A DNA stretch of 64,000 nt from positions 930,001-994,000 of the forward strand of contig JADJEH010000001.1 in the NCBI GenBank assembly GCA_016702305.1. The letters run 5' to 3'. Position 1 is the first letter of the stretch; each line of letters opens with the position of its first letter. A program made the position numbers and the translations under genes. This DNA comes from a bacterium. Lineage in GTDB: Bacteria; Electryoneota; RPQS01. Under the pieces are notes generated by a model. It ran no database searches. It was not told the origin of the DNA and was given only the letters and a program-made list of their open reading frames with translations. Below are positions 27,121 to 35,866 of this stretch, in pieces.

Positions 27121-30100
27121 TTAGGGCTCCAGCTCGAACGAATAGGTAACCGCAACCGATTCATCTCGGCGTCGGCTGGCTTCGTCATACTCGACTGCAA
27201 AATCCAATACAAAATCCGGACTGACCGGCACGACGCGATACTGCAAATTCCAATAATGCACCAATCCAAGGCGACCGCCCTCAATCTCCCCCGCCGCTTC
27301 CGCCAACTCACCCGTGTAAGTCACAAACAGGTCACGCGTGAAATACTTTCCGACCGTCACATTCGATCCGGTCAGATATCGCACGACTCCCGACGATTCA
27401 AGAGTATCGCGCAACACCGCCTCGCGCTGCTGCCGGAAAATACTCGGACTCGCGCCACCACCCGGCGCCAGCGAAATCTGATCGAGCTTCGTGGCGCGCT
27501 CAAGTTTTCGCGAGATCGGATCCAACCAAATACGCTTTGCCGCCGTAAATGCCGTCCGCGTGAGCAACTGCTGCGCTTTGCCTTCCGGCATGTTCGTGAA
27601 GTCATATCCCAGCAAACCGAGCACCTGCTCTTGGTCAGGATATCCGTCCGCCTCCAGAACGTACGTTACATCTTCAAACCTACCAAACGGCGTGCGCGTA
27701 TTGGTCTCGGGGTCAATCTCGTAAATCGTCAGATGCACCGGCACCGTCCGCCCCACGGAGTCCACGCCGTAGGTCTCGGCCGTGCCACTGATGATTGGAA
27801 AAATGTCCGTCCCGTCGAATTCGGCCACGAGCTTCTGTACCCAGAAAGTCTGATCAAGGTAGTCAGCCGTGCCCGACGAACCGCCCAATTTCCCGTACAA
27901 CCGCAGGCTCGAATCCACGATGGCGCCCTCCATCACCAATGGAGTCTCGGTCGGCGTCACGACAGCATCCAGCGAAATGTGATCCACGTACTCAGCCAAC
28001 GTCGCCAGAATCGGGTTGTTCCCCATGCGCGTAAACAGCTCGGAGTCGCGAAATCCTGTAATCTCTACGTCGTAGTGAGATCCGCTGCCCATTGAAATGT
28101 CAATGTCCCACCACGCTTCGTACAACCGATCCACCAGCCACTTCGTGACCGGACGCATCCGCCCGCCACCGTACGACAGAAACGGAAAGGTAAACCGCGC
28201 ATCGCGCACATCGGCTTCGCCAGCAATTCGCAAACGAGTCGAATCATAGGCCGAGATTGTAAGCGCCGCAAACTCCCCGCTTCCAAACGTTAGCCGGCCC
28301 AGCCAGTCCGGTTTCATGAACCCCGGTAGGCGCACGTTTACACCGTCGGCCGACGACGTTAAATAGAATATACCAAGTTCGATCCGGGGCTTCGGAATGA
28401 CCAACGGAGCTAAAGATGCCACGCGCGGATCACCCGCTCGCAGCATGTCGAGCCGGATGAAGTCCTCATCCGCGTCAACTTGTATCATGCCACTGTCTAC
28501 CACGCCGTCGCGGTTCACGCCGATCAGAGCATTCATCACCAAGGGTCCTGGCGTCGCTGGCGGATAGGTGAAGTTCCCGTCAGCAATCCGCAGCTCACCC
28601 CCGATATAGCGGGGTGCCTCCCACGTCCCACCCACTTCTGCACGCAAACTGCAATTGCTTCCCATTGATGTGAACTCTGCGTCAACCTGCTGCAGCATGT
28701 TCAGAAAATCGCCGCTCCCCTCAATATACGCGCGAAACGGACCGCCCGCCCGCGGCTCGGCCGATAGCTCCCCCGTGAACTTATACTTCCCGTCCTTGCC
28801 AAAGGCAAGTTGCGGGACGGCCAAGACTCGCGTGCCATCATGTTCCGTCGTCAAAGCGGCATTGATCATGAACTCATTCACGGTCAATTCGCCCAGCAGT
28901 TCTCCATTCGTGACGGTCACGGATGCCACAACTTCCGGCGCGTTCAACTTACCAAAGATCAGAATCTCGCCGTCAAGATCGCCCGATAGCAAACCCGTCT
29001 TGCCGGATAGCGCTTGAATGAAGTCAGCACAGTCCGACGTCGGAAACTCCACCCGCACGTCGAGACTGTTCGCCCCCATGTTCACCTCGCCCGTCGCCTC
29101 CACGATACTGCGAGTACCTCGGCCAAATGAAAAGAACATCGAAGAAACGCGGTCGTTCTGCCCTTCCGCGGTCAACAAGCTCCAGTATCCTGGCACGCCT
29201 TGCGCTTCGCCCTCAACCAGGCTCACGTCAGCGTACCAGTCAATGGCCGAAATCGGTCCCGTCGCGGTCAACTCCCCTGACAGCATGCCGCCCAGCCCCC
29301 ATTTGTCCGAGGCCCGGGTCATCATCGGCAGGCGCGCAAGCGGCAATTGATCAATGGACATACTGAGATCTACGCGCGGTGTGTCAATTCTCACCGTGCC
29401 GCTCAGTGAGCCCGCTTCGTCAATATAGAAATCGGATATCGTCAGCGAATCTTCAAACAGCGTGATATCGCCTTGACCAAAGAACCTCTGACCTTCGCCG
29501 GACAAACCGCGCCAGTTACCGCTTAGGTAAATGGACTGATCGTCACCGCGAGTGTATGCCCCGTCGAACTCAAGTCTGCGCACGATTCGCGCCGCTATGC
29601 TCGTGCTGTCAGGACGGTTCTCCAGTGTCACCGCCGCCTCACCGTCGTCCGCGTCTCCCTGAAAGTCAACGGTCAGTTCCTCTATGGGAGACAAGACCGC
29701 GGCCGTGGTCGGATACAATACCGGTACGACAACATGCGCGTTCGTCGCACTCACCACTACATTACCGCTATCCGTGCGCAACACAACTCGCCCTGATGCA
29801 CCAGTGGGATCAACCAGAGTAAGCGCCAACGCCGCATTGCTGTATGTGGCGTACCCACTCCCCAGGATAAGTTCAAGACTGTCCCGGGCAACCCACCGCA
29901 ATTCCGGTTCTGCCACCGTCCCGTTCGCCACAAACTCCAGAGTTGTCAAAGCGCTTTGGCGACCAAACAATTTCGGAAGCGGTCGCGGTTTGAGCAAGCC
30001 CGTTAACTCAAACGGCGCTTGGGTACCATTCCACCGGCCCGCGATGTCAAGCGTGCCGTAGTTCGATTGAATGGCGCCATGCACGAGCTCGATTGTCTTG

Positions 30101-31272
30101 CCGGCAGCTGACGCTTCCAATGCGATCCCCCGCAGCTGCTCACCTGCAATCGTCAAAGTGTCCGCCGCGATCAACGCTCGGGCAACAGGCTCGCGCAATG
30201 TCCCGCTAATATCCGCGTGCAGCCGCCCAAAACCGCTAAGCTGCACCGCATCTTGCCCGAGCGCAGAACTGAGGCGATCTACCAAGATATCGGCGTCCAC
30301 TACCGCAAAGAGCCGTTCCGAATCCGCCAGGGCAATCGTCCCGCTCGTCAGCGCCTCGACACCCGGTCCCCGTAGTTGCAGCGAATCCCAGCGTACAATA
30401 CTGCTGTCTAAATTAACCCGAATCTCGGGCGCGAAGATCGAATGCCCGGCAATCCGCCCTTCAACATCACGGGCCTGCACCCATGCCGACAGTACGGCCT
30501 TGCCCCCATCCTGCCGCAAGCGCACCTCGGCCTGTGCGTCGTTAAAGCCTATCGAATCCAGCGCGCCTGCCGCCACAGGAATCTCGCCCGCGGCCAAGCT
30601 GGCGCTGGCCACGATCTCAAGATGCTTGCGCTGCGGTGCAATCTCGCCATCCAATCGCGCGTCAAGCTTCACCGGTGTTTCGCTTTGCGCGCGCGCAATC
30701 AGGCTGTAGTGATCGCCGTCAGGGACCACGTTCCCGCGGATTCCCCGCGCTTGAAATATCGCTGAATCCGCGTTGCGCAGAGTGATCTGGCCATCCTCAA
30801 ACGCGAACCCGCGCAGACTGTCGGCTCGGCCGAGAATATCAAAAACCGCCTGTGGTACGAGGCCGCTGTCCGCTCGACCCTCACTTCGCCCGCCGACTAC
30901 CAGTTCAAGTCTCGGACTGACCAGTTGAATATTGCGAACCATGCGTTCATATTCGCCCGGCTGCGACAAGACGATTAGCGGGTCAATGCCGACTTCGATC
31001 CGTGAAATCGACAGTTGAGTGCCGCGTTTATCCAGCGGCAGGACTACGTCGCGCAAGACCACGCTGCGCCAACTCAAGTCCACCTCTGCGCACATCGCGT
31101 CGGGGCCAAGCTGGCCGACGAGATAGTCCGTTAAGCCTGCGGCCGCTCGTTGGTTCAGTAACGCGCTCGGAAAGAACAAAAACAGCACGCCCAGCGCGGC
31201 CAAACCGCCGCCGCCGAGCCACAGTAAGCGGCGCCAACTGCGCTTTCGCATGCGAGTCAGTTCCGCGCTCAT
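27121..31272 (-). CDS. tamB: TamB-like inter-membrane transport protein
   Basis: Very large AsmA/TamB-family protein (1383 residues). A single N-terminal membrane helix (about 14-33, LLWLGGGGLAALGVLFLFFP) anchors it in the inner membrane, followed by a repetitive beta-rich periplasmic body of alternating polar and apolar strands that likely makes a groove for phospholipids. The C-terminal DUF490 region includes VLGLLGYDFTN-type sequence and ends LDFAVEYDEASRRRDE. In other bacteria TamB moves phospholipid between membranes and works with BamA-like proteins; direct linkage to bamA here fits a TamA-less system in FCB genomes. Confidence 0.88.
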   Translation of the reverse strand: MSAELTRMRKRSWRRLLWLGGGGLAALGVLFLFFPSALLNQRAAAGLTDYLVGQLGPDAMCAEVDLSWRSVVLRDVVLPLDKRGTQLSISRIEVGIDPLIVLSQPGEYERMVRNIQLVSPRLELVVGGRSEGRADSGLVPQAVFDILGRADSLRGFAFEDGQITLRNADSAIFQARGIRGNVVPDGDHYSLIARAQSETPVKLDARLDGEIAPQRKHLEIVASASLAAGEIPVAAGALDSIGFNDAQAEVRLRQDGGKAVLSAWVQARDVEGRIAGHSIFAPEIRVNLDSSIVRWDSLQLRGPGVEALTSGTIALADSERLFAVVDADILVDRLSSALGQDAVQLSGFGRLHADISGTLREPVARALIAADTLTIAGEQLRGIALEASAAGKTIELVHGAIQSNYGTLDIAGRWNGTQAPFELTGLLKPRPLPKLFGRQSALTTLEFVANGTVAEPELRWVARDSLELILGSGYATYSNAALALTLVDPTGASGRVVLRTDSGNVVVSATNAHVVVPVLYPTTAAVLSPIEELTVDFQGDADDGEAAVTLENRPDSTSIAARIVRRLEFDGAYTRGDDQSIYLSGNWRGLSGEGQRFFGQGDITLFEDSLTISDFYIDEAGSLSGTVRIDTPRVDLSMSIDQLPLARLPMMTRASDKWGLGGMLSGELTATGPISAIDWYADVSLVEGEAQGVPGYWSLLTAEGQNDRVSSMFFSFGRGTRSIVEATGEVNMGANSLDVRVEFPTSDCADFIQALSGKTGLLSGDLDGEILIFGKLNAPEVVASVTVTNGELLGELTVNEFMINAALTTEHDGTRVLAVPQLAFGKDGKYKFTGELSAEPRAGGPFRAYIEGSGDFLNMLQQVDAEFTSMGSNCSLRAEVGGTWEAPRYIGGELRIADGNFTYPPATPGPLVMNALIGVNRDGVVDSGMIQVDADEDFIRLDMLRAGDPRVASLAPLVIPKPRIELGIFYLTSSADGVNVRLPGFMKPDWLGRLTFGSGEFAALTISAYDSTRLRIAGEADVRDARFTFPFLSYGGGRMRPVTKWLVDRLYEAWWDIDISMGSGSHYDVEITGFRDSELFTRMGNNPILATLAEYVDHISLDAVVTPTETPLVMEGAIVDSSLRLYGKLGGSSGTADYLDQTFWVQKLVAEFDGTDIFPIISGTAETYGVDSVGRTVPVHLTIYEIDPETNTRTPFGRFEDVTYVLEADGYPDQEQVLGLLGYDFTNMPEGKAQQLLTRTAFTAAKRIWLDPISRKLERATKLDQISLAPGGGASPSIFRQQREAVLRDTLESSGVVRYLTGSNVTVGKYFTRDLFVTYTGELAEAAGEIEGGRLGLVHYWNLQYRVVPVSPDFVLDFAVEYDEASRRRDESVAVTYSFELEP

Positions 31273-31278
31273 CGGCGC

Positions 31279-31941
31279 TTACCAATCAAACAGGGACAGT
31301 GTGTCGGCTTGACGATTGCTCACCTGACGGCTGACCGCATACGGCAACTGTTCGGACTGGCCGCTCAATAACGACTTGCGGCCAAGCTCAAACGGCAGTT
31401 CATCAGCCGCGAACTCCACTCCGATCACAATACCTGACTTGCCACGCGATTCAAGCAGCATCGCTGCCGAAGCACCAAGCAGATACTGCGGCGACGCCGG
31501 GCCTGCCAGCGCCATCACTTGCCCCTTCGAGTCGAGCAACTCCACGGAATGCACAAGCTGCCAAAACGACCGGGCCGCGGAACGCGTAACTGCATCCCCA
31601 ACACCGCAAAGCAGTCCGCCAATCGTCTTTCGTTCAACAAGTTGCTCCGTCACGATCAGCTTCTGGACAGGCACACCGGGCCCGCACAGCATACGACCAT
31701 TGGGCAACCGTTCAACGTCGCGCAGCCGGCTCGTGATTACTGCAAATACTCGTTCGCTGCGCAGCGCAAAGTTCGGCGGGAATGAACTGCCTTGGCCTAA
31801 CGGCAGAACGCGCCAATTCTCATCGGCGCAGGCTTGCACAATCTGCTGAACAGCTTCCACCGACGCCGGTGAAGCGACCGGGTATGGCCGTTCTTGCAAG
31901 AACCCGAATGTTGCGTCCCCGAACCGCTCAGCCCAATTCAT
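31279..31941 (-). CDS. stand-alone FAD-binding (PCMH/GlcE-like) domain protein
   Basis: 220 residues that cover only a PCMH-type FAD-binding domain. RPYPVASPASVEAVQQIV and VLPLGQGSSFPP fit the P-loop of the family (VLPxGxGS), and KTIGGLLCGVGDAVTRS fits the second FAD segment (TxGG); HSVELLDSKGQVMALAG and LGASAAMLLESRGKSGIVIG follow. The substrate-binding cap found in GlcD, GlcE and MurB is absent. It resembles the N-terminal half of a glycolate-oxidase subunit but lacks partners. It is joined to uppS by ATGA and precedes tamB by six bases. The function is unknown. Confidence 0.65.
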   Translation of the reverse strand: MNWAERFGDATFGFLQERPYPVASPASVEAVQQIVQACADENWRVLPLGQGSSFPPNFALRSERVFAVITSRLRDVERLPNGRMLCGPGVPVQKLIVTEQLVERKTIGGLLCGVGDAVTRSAARSFWQLVHSVELLDSKGQVMALAGPASPQYLLGASAAMLLESRGKSGIVIGVEFAADELPFELGRKSLLSGQSEQLPYAVSRQVSNRQADTLSLFDW

Positions 31942-32687
31942 GATTCCACTCCCGTTGTCCGCGCCCCGTAGCGTCGCTCGCGCCTGCCGTATTCCTCTAT
32001 CGCCTGTAAAAACTCGGCACGACGAAAGTCAGGCCACAGCGTCGGCGTCACAACCAACTCCGAATACGCCGCCTGCCACAGTAAAAAATTCGAAAGCCGC
32101 ATTTCGCCGGATGTTCTCACTATAAGATCAGGATCCGGAGTCCCCGCGGTATACATCGCCGCACTCAATTCCGCCTCGCCGATCTCGCCGGTCGTATTCC
32201 GTAAGCGGTTCACGGCATCCAGAATCTCCTGCCGCGCCCCGTAGGCAATCGCCAGGACAAGATGCAGACCGGTATTGTCCGCCAGCTTGTCCACGGCCGA
32301 ACGCAAGGCACTCTGTGTCGCGGAGGGAAGCTGTTCCGTGCGGCCGATTACGCTCAGACGCACGTTGTTCTCCATCAAATTCCGAACTTCCTTGCCAATC
32401 GTGGTGACCAGCAACAGCATCAGAGCGTCAACTTCCACTTTCGAACGGCGAAAATTCTCCGTCGAAAACGTGTACAATGTCAGATGCTTGACGCCCACCT
32501 CGCCCGCCGTCCGCACAATGTCCCGCGCGGATTTCACGCCTTCACGATGACCGGCCAGCCGCGACAATCCATGCGCCTCGGCCCACCGACCGTTACCGTC
32601 CATGATGATCGCGACATGCGCGGGAATCTTTGCCGGCGTGCTCGTCACCGTCGAATGAATGGTCTTAGTTGCCAGAGAAGGTTTCAC
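31938..32687 (-). CDS. uppS: isoprenyl (undecaprenyl) diphosphate synthase
   Basis: cis-prenyltransferase making the C55 carrier for peptidoglycan and LPS. It has the family motifs HVAIIMDGNGRWAEAHGLSRLAGH (catalytic Asp in MDGNGRWA), LTLYTFSTENFRRSKVEV, and the C-terminal DLIVRTSGEMRLSNFLLWQAAYSEL and WPDFRRAEF (seen as RTSGEMRLSNFLLWQ). Start is GTG 32687, with AAGAAGG just upstream, overlapping the TPR gene by 23 bases; a later GTG would cut only disordered residues. Unlike many genomes, cdsA does not follow. Confidence 0.96.
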   Translation of the reverse strand: MKPSLATKTIHSTVTSTPAKIPAHVAIIMDGNGRWAEAHGLSRLAGHREGVKSARDIVRTAGEVGVKHLTLYTFSTENFRRSKVEVDALMLLLVTTIGKEVRNLMENNVRLSVIGRTEQLPSATQSALRSAVDKLADNTGLHLVLAIAYGARQEILDAVNRLRNTTGEIGEAELSAAMYTAGTPDPDLIVRTSGEMRLSNFLLWQAAYSELVVTPTLWPDFRRAEFLQAIEEYGRRERRYGARTTGVES

Positions 32688-33882
32688 CCTTCTTCATGGC
32701 CTCTTTGCCCTCATCCGTCTTTCCTTGCCGCAACAGCGCGATGCCGTAGTTCGTCCACGCCGCGCCGTCTTCCGGGAAAGCCTTCGTAATCGCACCGAAC
32801 TTGTCCGCCGCCTTATTCAGATCCCCGAACTTCTCACCCTCAAGGTAGATAAGCCCTTGCATGAACAGCACGTCACGGTCCGTGGGTGCTTTCCCAAGAA
32901 ATTCATCGAAGGCCGCCAACGCTGCGGCAGTGTCCGCCAATTGCAGATTGAACTGGCCGATGTAGTAAATAATGTTCTCGTCAAGAGGATTCGTCGTCCG
33001 CGCATCACTCAGCGCATTTAACGCCACACGTTTCAAAGAGTCACGTTCGGCAGGCGGACGCGTCTCGTCATTCGCCAACGTTGCCAACGAAAAAGCCTTA
33101 TATTGCACGGCTTCCACATTGGATGGCTCGTCTGCCAGCAGTTGATCGGCCAATTGGATCGTCTGCGCGTGATTCTCGGTCGCGTACGAGTGTTGTATTA
33201 ACTGCAGCCGGGCGTAGCGCCTGTTGTTCTCATAGTCTTCTGGCTTCTCCGTGCGCAGACTCGAATTCTCGAGCATGTTCAACGCGTCCTGCCAGGCCGC
33301 TACGTACGCATCATCCTTGCCCTTAAATCCAATGAGTTCCGCGTAAACGAAGTGGCTGCTCCAGTCGCCGGGCATCAGCAGCATCGCCAATTCCGCATTC
33401 TGCAGGCCCACACCGATGACCGTCTCTGCATTCTCCATACTCTCACGCGCCATCATCCCCTTGTAAGTGGTGTCCTGAGACAATGCCTTGCTGTAAAACT
33501 CCCACCAATACTCTTGAACCTGCCCATCAAGCGCTTTGAGCAGTTTCTTGATCTTCTTGTCGTCTCCAGCCTGCTTAACGGCCGTGTAATCCTGCATCAT
33601 CCGGTCCAAAAGCACGTGCTGCGGATTCTCGGCATCACCGGACAATCGCTTGCGCAAACCCATTTGCGCCGCGTCCATGGCAACCATCCCCAGCAATTCG
33701 CCGCGTTCGGCGCGAGCCTCAAGATTGTCAGGTTCCTTGGTAATCGCCAAATCGTAAAATTCCGCGGCCTTGGCCAATTCGCCCTGCTTCTTGTAGATAC
33801 GAGCCGACGTCAGTTCGACCGACGCCCACGCGGAATGAGCGGCGACGGCGAGAACGAGCATGAGAAAAAATGTGCGCTTCAT
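32665..33882 (-). CDS. periplasmic tetratricopeptide-repeat protein
   Basis: 405 residues with signal peptide MKRTFFLMLVLAVAAHSAWA. TPR motifs appear at the start (IYKKQGELAKAAEFYDLAIT, KEPDNLEARAERGELL) and the end (LADTAAALAAFDEFLGKAPT, AAWTNYGIALLRQGKTDEGKEA); the middle is helical but less regular. No enzyme signature is visible. It heads the TPR-uppS-FAD-tamB-bamA series, 22 bases after mtnA, so an envelope role is inferred. I do not recognise a named family. Confidence 0.75.
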   Translation of the reverse strand: MKRTFFLMLVLAVAAHSAWASVELTSARIYKKQGELAKAAEFYDLAITKEPDNLEARAERGELLGMVAMDAAQMGLRKRLSGDAENPQHVLLDRMMQDYTAVKQAGDDKKIKKLLKALDGQVQEYWWEFYSKALSQDTTYKGMMARESMENAETVIGVGLQNAELAMLLMPGDWSSHFVYAELIGFKGKDDAYVAAWQDALNMLENSSLRTEKPEDYENNRRYARLQLIQHSYATENHAQTIQLADQLLADEPSNVEAVQYKAFSLATLANDETRPPAERDSLKRVALNALSDARTTNPLDENIIYYIGQFNLQLADTAAALAAFDEFLGKAPTDRDVLFMQGLIYLEGEKFGDLNKAADKFGAITKAFPEDGAAWTNYGIALLRQGKTDEGKEAMKKGETFSGN

Positions 33883-33904
33883 AACTTAGGTCACCTGCCA
33901 GAAG

Positions 33905-34918
33905 TTACCGATTGCTGTCTGTTACGGAAAATGAATACGGCGCGCGATACACGCCGCGCTCCGTGATAATTGACGTGATGAACTTCGCCGGCGTCACGTC
34001 AAACGCCGGATTCCAAACATTTACACGCGGCAGCTGATCGAGACCCGGCGTCGTTTTGAGAACTTCAGTCGGACTCCGCTCTTCAATCACTATCTCGGCG
34101 CCGGTCGCAAGTCCGCCGTCAAATGTCGTGGATGGCGCGACAACATGGAACGGGATACCGAACTGGTACGCCAGAATCGCTACACCGGAAGTCCCAATTT
34201 TGTTGCTCGTATCGCCATTCCGGGCGATGCGATCCGCGCCGACGAACACCCGGTGAACCCGGCCCGCGGTCATCAGCGCCGCCACCATGTTATCGCAGAT
34301 CAACGTAACCGGGATGCGTTCTTGCACGCATTCCCAGACCGTTAGGCGCGCCCCTTGTCCGACCGGCCGTGTCTCGCAGGCAAACACTTGCTGCACTTTT
34401 TTCGCCTTGTAGCCCGCGCGAATCACGCCCAACGCCGTGCCGATGCCGCCCGTCGCCAGCGCGCCGGTGTTACAGTAAGTCAATACCGACTCGCCCTCGT
34501 CCATCAGTCCCGCGCCAAATTCCGCCATGTGCTGGCAGGCCGCCGCATCTTCACGGTGGATGGACTTTGCCTCACGCAAAAGCGCCCCAGCGTCCACGGG
34601 ATCACGGCTCGCCAAACATACACGCATCCGTTCGAGCGCCCAGAACAGGTTGAAACCCGTCGGTCTTGTCCGGCCCAGACGCGCAATCGCAAGTTCCACG
34701 GACGCCTTCGTGGCACGAGCCGAGGCACCGGCTAACGCCACGCCATAGGCCGCCGCAATACCAATCACAGGCGCTCCGCGCACGGCCAGCGACTCAATCG
34801 CTTTCGCAACCGTCTCGTGATTGCGCGCCGCAATCCACTTGATCTCACCCGGCAACTTGCGCTGATCGAGAATCAGCAGTTCGCCATCCTGCCATTTCAG
34901 CGGGACAACCTTGCTCAT
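33905..34918 (-). CDS. mtnA: methylthioribose-1-phosphate isomerase (or ribose-1,5-bisphosphate isomerase)
   Basis: eIF2B-like isomerase of 337 residues. Motifs: ESLAVRGAPVIGIAAAYG, RPTGFNLFWAL, YCNTGALATGGIGTALGVIR (catalytic Cys), VFACETRPVGQGARLTVWE, CDNMVAALM, VFVGADRIARNGDTSNKIGT (catalytic Asp). These define MtnA of the methionine salvage pathway, converting 5-methylthioribose 1-phosphate to methylthioribulose 1-phosphate. No other mtn gene is in the window, and the neighbour is a PfkB-type kinase (ATGA overlap), so a role in nucleoside-sugar salvage is possible. Confidence 0.88.
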   Translation of the reverse strand: MSKVVPLKWQDGELLILDQRKLPGEIKWIAARNHETVAKAIESLAVRGAPVIGIAAAYGVALAGASARATKASVELAIARLGRTRPTGFNLFWALERMRVCLASRDPVDAGALLREAKSIHREDAAACQHMAEFGAGLMDEGESVLTYCNTGALATGGIGTALGVIRAGYKAKKVQQVFACETRPVGQGARLTVWECVQERIPVTLICDNMVAALMTAGRVHRVFVGADRIARNGDTSNKIGTSGVAILAYQFGIPFHVVAPSTTFDGGLATGAEIVIEERSPTEVLKTTPGLDQLPRVNVWNPAFDVTPAKFITSIITERGVYRAPYSFSVTDSNR

Positions 34919-35865
34919 GGAACGCGCGTCATCGCCGCTAATTCGTCGTGGCGCTTGATCAAATCTGCGCGCGAGCGGTCTTTCAGCCCGTCCGGTCCAA
35001 AACCTTCAACGTAGAATGAACCAACCACGCTCGCCCATTGCATGCCCCGGCGCATGTTCACATCGTTGACCGTCGGACAAGCCGCCAAATAGCCCAGCAG
35101 CGCGCCCGCGTAAGAGTCGCCCGCGCCGGTCGGATCAACCACTTCCTGAACCGGATAGGTCTGCGCCATATGCATGCCGCCCGGTCCGAGCAGAAAACTG
35201 CCGTGTTCGCCCTTCTTGACAATCACCCACTTGGGGCCCATCGTCCGAAGCTGCTTCGCCGCCGCCGTCAAACTCGACGCCTCGGTCAGCCACCGCGCCT
35301 CAAACTCATCCACAAAAAGCAGGTCAACTTGCTTCAAGACCTTCAAGAAGTCCTGCCGCGCAATATCAATCCACAGCTTGAACGTGTCAATCGCGACAAG
35401 CTTGGGCCGCTTGACCTGTTTCAACACATCCAACTGCAAGCGCGGCTCAATCGCGGCAAGAAAGAGAATTTTCGGATGCCGATAGCTGTCCGGCAAATTG
35501 GGCGAGAAATGCTCAAAGACACCAAGCTCCGTGCGGATCGTCTCGCGCGTCCGGAAACCTTCGTGATAGCGCCCTTCCCACAAGAACGTCTGACCTGGCT
35601 TGACTTCGACGCCGTGAAAGCCCACGCCGCGCCGTCTCAAAAATTCGGCCTGCTCAAATGGGTAATCTTCACCTACTGCGCCGACCATGCCCACGCTGGC
35701 AAAACGGCTGGCCGCGTTCGAAAAATGAAACGCTGAACCGCCCAGCACCACCTTGCCTTCAACGGTTGGCGTGTGCAGCACGTCCACGGCCACACTGCCC
35801 ACCACCACTACGTCTGGCGCCATCGCGCCATTCAATCTGCGAATCTTGCTCGTGGCTTTCGTCAC
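34915..35865 (-). CDS. PfkB-family sugar/nucleoside kinase
   Basis: Ribokinase-fold enzyme of 316 residues. It shows VVVGSVAVDVLHTPT, GGSAFHFSNAASRFASVGMVGAVGEDY, IDTFKLWIDI, LFVDEFEARWLTE, and VVDPTGAGDSYAGALLGYLA (anion hole and catalytic Asp, GAGD). The substrate is not specified by these motifs; adenosine, ribose or methylthioribose are candidates. I take GTG 35865 as start, seven bases after GGAG, four bases beyond the argS stop; the longer frame would overlap argS by 56 bases. It is coupled to mtnA by ATGA, suggesting successive steps. Confidence 0.85.
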   Translation of the reverse strand: MTKATSKIRRLNGAMAPDVVVVGSVAVDVLHTPTVEGKVVLGGSAFHFSNAASRFASVGMVGAVGEDYPFEQAEFLRRRGVGFHGVEVKPGQTFLWEGRYHEGFRTRETIRTELGVFEHFSPNLPDSYRHPKILFLAAIEPRLQLDVLKQVKRPKLVAIDTFKLWIDIARQDFLKVLKQVDLLFVDEFEARWLTEASSLTAAAKQLRTMGPKWVIVKKGEHGSFLLGPGGMHMAQTYPVQEVVDPTGAGDSYAGALLGYLAACPTVNDVNMRRGMQWASVVGSFYVEGFGPDGLKDRSRADLIKRHDELAAMTRVP

Positions 35866-35866
35866 A

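Noticed and set aside
27055..28095. 346-codon plus-strand reading frame
   Set aside because: Antisense to the end of tamB and start of bamA, with typical shadow composition.
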